Source: Bryobacterales bacterium
GTDB taxonomy: Bacteria > Acidobacteriota > Terriglobia > Bryobacterales > Bryobacteraceae
NCBI GenBank assembly: GCA_016713735.1
Contig: JADJOP010000015.1
Coordinates: 62,001 to 126,000, forward strand
Direction: 5' to 3'
Length of the DNA stretch: 64,000 nucleotides
The notes below the pieces were generated by a model. It made no database searches, was not told where the DNA came from, and saw only the letters and a program-made list of their open reading frames with translations. The position numbers were made by a program, and so were the translations under genes. Below, piece by piece: positions 62,785 through 64,000 of this stretch; positions within the stretch are counted from its first letter, which is position 1; every line of letters starts with the position of its first letter.

Positions 62785-63315
62785 ATGGGAACCAAACTTG
62801 CTCGCTCGCCGGGAATCTACCTGACGGGCTTTATGGGGAGTGGAAAGACGACCGTGGGCCGCCTGCTGGCCGACGAGATGGGCTGGCCGTTCTTCGACCT
62901 CGATGACGACATCGAAGCGGCCGCCGGCTGCACCATCTCCGAACTGTTCGCCAGCAAGGGTGAAACCGAGTTCCGCCGCATCGAACACGAAGCGTTGAAA
63001 GCCCGCGTCCATCAGGTCACCTCCGGCGTGCCGCTCGTGCTCGCGCTCGGCGGCGGGGCCTTCGCGCAGGCCGATAACCGCGCCCTGCTTGAGGACGCCG
63101 GCATCTCCATCTGGCTCGACGCCGGCATGGATCTGATCCGCCAGCGCATCGCCGATGAGACGCACCGTCCGCTGGCGCAGGACCCCGAACGCTTCACCGC
63201 GCTCTATGAGCAACGCCGCGAGGCCTACGCCAAAGCCGACTTCCACATCGTGATCGATTCCAACGACAATGACGCCGTGGTGCGCCGTGTGATGGAATTG
63301 CCCCTATGGGGCTGA
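62785..63315 (+). CDS. aroK: Shikimate kinase
   Basis: 176 residues, the normal size. Signature elements are the P-loop GFMGSGKTTVGRLLADEM, FFDLDDDIEAAAGCTISELF, GETEFRRIEHEALKA, the GGGAF motif (LVLALGGGAFAQADNR), and the lid Arg in ETHRPLAQ. It phosphorylates shikimate to shikimate-3-phosphate in aromatic amino-acid synthesis. The start codon ATG 62785 follows the SDR stop by 28 bp. The last ten bases overlap the glycerate kinase gene, so the two are coupled. Confidence 0.94.
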   Translation: MGTKLARSPGIYLTGFMGSGKTTVGRLLADEMGWPFFDLDDDIEAAAGCTISELFASKGETEFRRIEHEALKARVHQVTSGVPLVLALGGGAFAQADNRALLEDAGISIWLDAGMDLIRQRIADETHRPLAQDPERFTALYEQRREAYAKADFHIVIDSNDNDAVVRRVMELPLWG

Positions 63316-64000
63316 CCAACCGAACCCAACACCAACACGCGCGCCGCATCTTCACCGCCGCGCTGAAGGCCGCCGACCCGATCGAAGCCGTGGGCCGCTA
63401 CTTCCGCCGCGAGGGCGAGACGCTCATCGCCGGGGGCAAGCGCTACGCGCTTGGCTCGTTTGACAGCATCCTCGTCATCGGGGCAGGGAAGGCCAGCGCG
63501 GCCATGGCGCAAGCTGTGGAACGCGCGCTCGGCAAACGCATCAGCGCCGGATGGATCAACACCAAGTACGGCCACGGCGCGCCGCTGAAGCGCATCCACG
63601 TGCACGAGTGCAGCCACCCGGTGCCGGACGAAGCGGGCGTGGAAGGCGCGCGGCGCATCGTCGAACTGGCCGAAAGCGCCGGCCCGCGCGACCTGGTGAT
63701 CGCCCTCATCTCCGGCGGCGCCTCGGCGCTCACGCCCTCACCGGCGCCGCCCATCACGCTGGCCGAAAAACAGGAAACGACAAAATTGTTGCTGGCCTGC
63801 GGGGCCAACATTCACGAGATCAACGCCATCCGCAAACACATCTCCACGTTCAAGGGCGGCCAGTTGGCGCGCGCCGCCGCGCCGGCCACGGTCATCGCGC
63901 TCATGCTGAGCGACGTGATCGGCGATTCGCTGGAATCGATCGGCTCCGGGCCGACGGCGCCCGACCCGACCACGTTTGCCTCCTGCGTGCGGCTGCTCGA
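63306..64000 (+). CDS. Glycerate 2-kinase (MOFRL/GckA type), N-terminal part
   Basis: At least 231 residues from ATG 63306, overlapping the shikimate kinase stop by 10 bases and running off the right edge. The N-terminus (RRIFTAALKAADPIEAVGRY), the nucleotide-binding ILVIGAGKASAAMAQAVERA, SGGASALTPSPAPPITLAEK, then NAIRKHISTFKGGQLARAAA and LSDVIGDSLESIGSGPTAPD match the MOFRL-family glycerate kinase. It phosphorylates glycerate to 2-phosphoglycerate in glycolate or serine-cycle metabolism. The MOFRL C-terminal domain lies beyond the window. Confidence 0.93.
   Translation, partial: MGLTNRTQHQHARRIFTAALKAADPIEAVGRYFRREGETLIAGGKRYALGSFDSILVIGAGKASAAMAQAVERALGKRISAGWINTKYGHGAPLKRIHVHECSHPVPDEAGVEGARRIVELAESAGPRDLVIALISGGASALTPSPAPPITLAEKQETTKLLLACGANIHEINAIRKHISTFKGGQLARAAAPATVIALMLSDVIGDSLESIGSGPTAPDPTTFASCVRLL

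Overview
The window is high-GC, densely packed bacterial chromosome with about 50 protein genes. No rRNA, tRNA, CRISPR array, transposase or integrase was recognised. The gene types point to Acidobacteriota, most likely the Bryobacterales/Solibacterales group. These types are an SBBP-repeat protein with an N-terminal propeller-like region, IPT/TIG and DUF4384 secreted proteins, multiheme cytochrome-TPR proteins, and many signal peptides ending in Ala-Gln. The placement is inferred from gene content, without a marker-gene phylogeny. Genes are often coupled by ATGA, GTGA or TAATG overlaps.

Layout. 1-5.8 kb (minus): an operon of secreted or surface proteins (Big-like, propeller-like, IPT/TIG) ending in a Ser/Thr protein kinase cut by the left edge. 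6-7.5 kb: two DUF4384 secreted proteins. 7.7-11.8 kb: a DUF1624-like acyltransferase, an alpha-L-fucosidase and a divergent MFS transporter. 11.8-19.3 kb: NfeD protease plus slipin, LLM oxidoreductase, arginase, S41 protease, CBM9 protein, a stomatin-like protein and DedA. 19.3-29.7 kb (minus): PpiD-like foldase, DUF2103, a HicBA module, and an outer-membrane operon (Omp85/TamA-like, SurA-like, TamB-like). 29.76-30.48 kb: about 0.7 kb of almost pure G, probably an artefact. 30.5-34.1 kb: a ThiF/MoeB-type enzyme and a toxin-antitoxin island (HigBA-like, an unknown protein, Phd-VapC). 34.3-45.5 kb: SBBP protein, metallo-beta-lactamase-fold protein, dnaE, accA, a DinB-like protein and a multiheme cytochrome-TPR protein. 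45.7-46.7 kb: a Panacea/SocA-domain protein with a PemK/MazF-like partner, a candidate toxin-antitoxin pair. 46.8-52.9 kb: a type IV pilus/type II secretion operon (PilB, M, N, O, P-like, pseudopilin-like). 53-64 kb: MerR regulator, VOC protein, efflux adaptor plus ABC ATPase, glycosyltransferase, TPR protein, creatininase-like protein, HAD phosphatase, LON-domain protein, SDR, shikimate kinase and a glycerate kinase cut by the right edge.

How the genes relate. Several blocks concern the cell envelope: outer-membrane assembly (Omp85, TamB, SurA-like, PpiD), pilus or secretion machinery, efflux, and exported proteins. Small toxin-antitoxin modules sit between these blocks.

Data quality. Six genes are each split across reading frames by single-base shifts, nine shifts in all. 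The parts are otherwise well conserved and rejoin to whole-codon lengths. With the poly-G tract, this favours sequencing or assembly error over real gene decay. I annotated these as single genes with the shift positions given.
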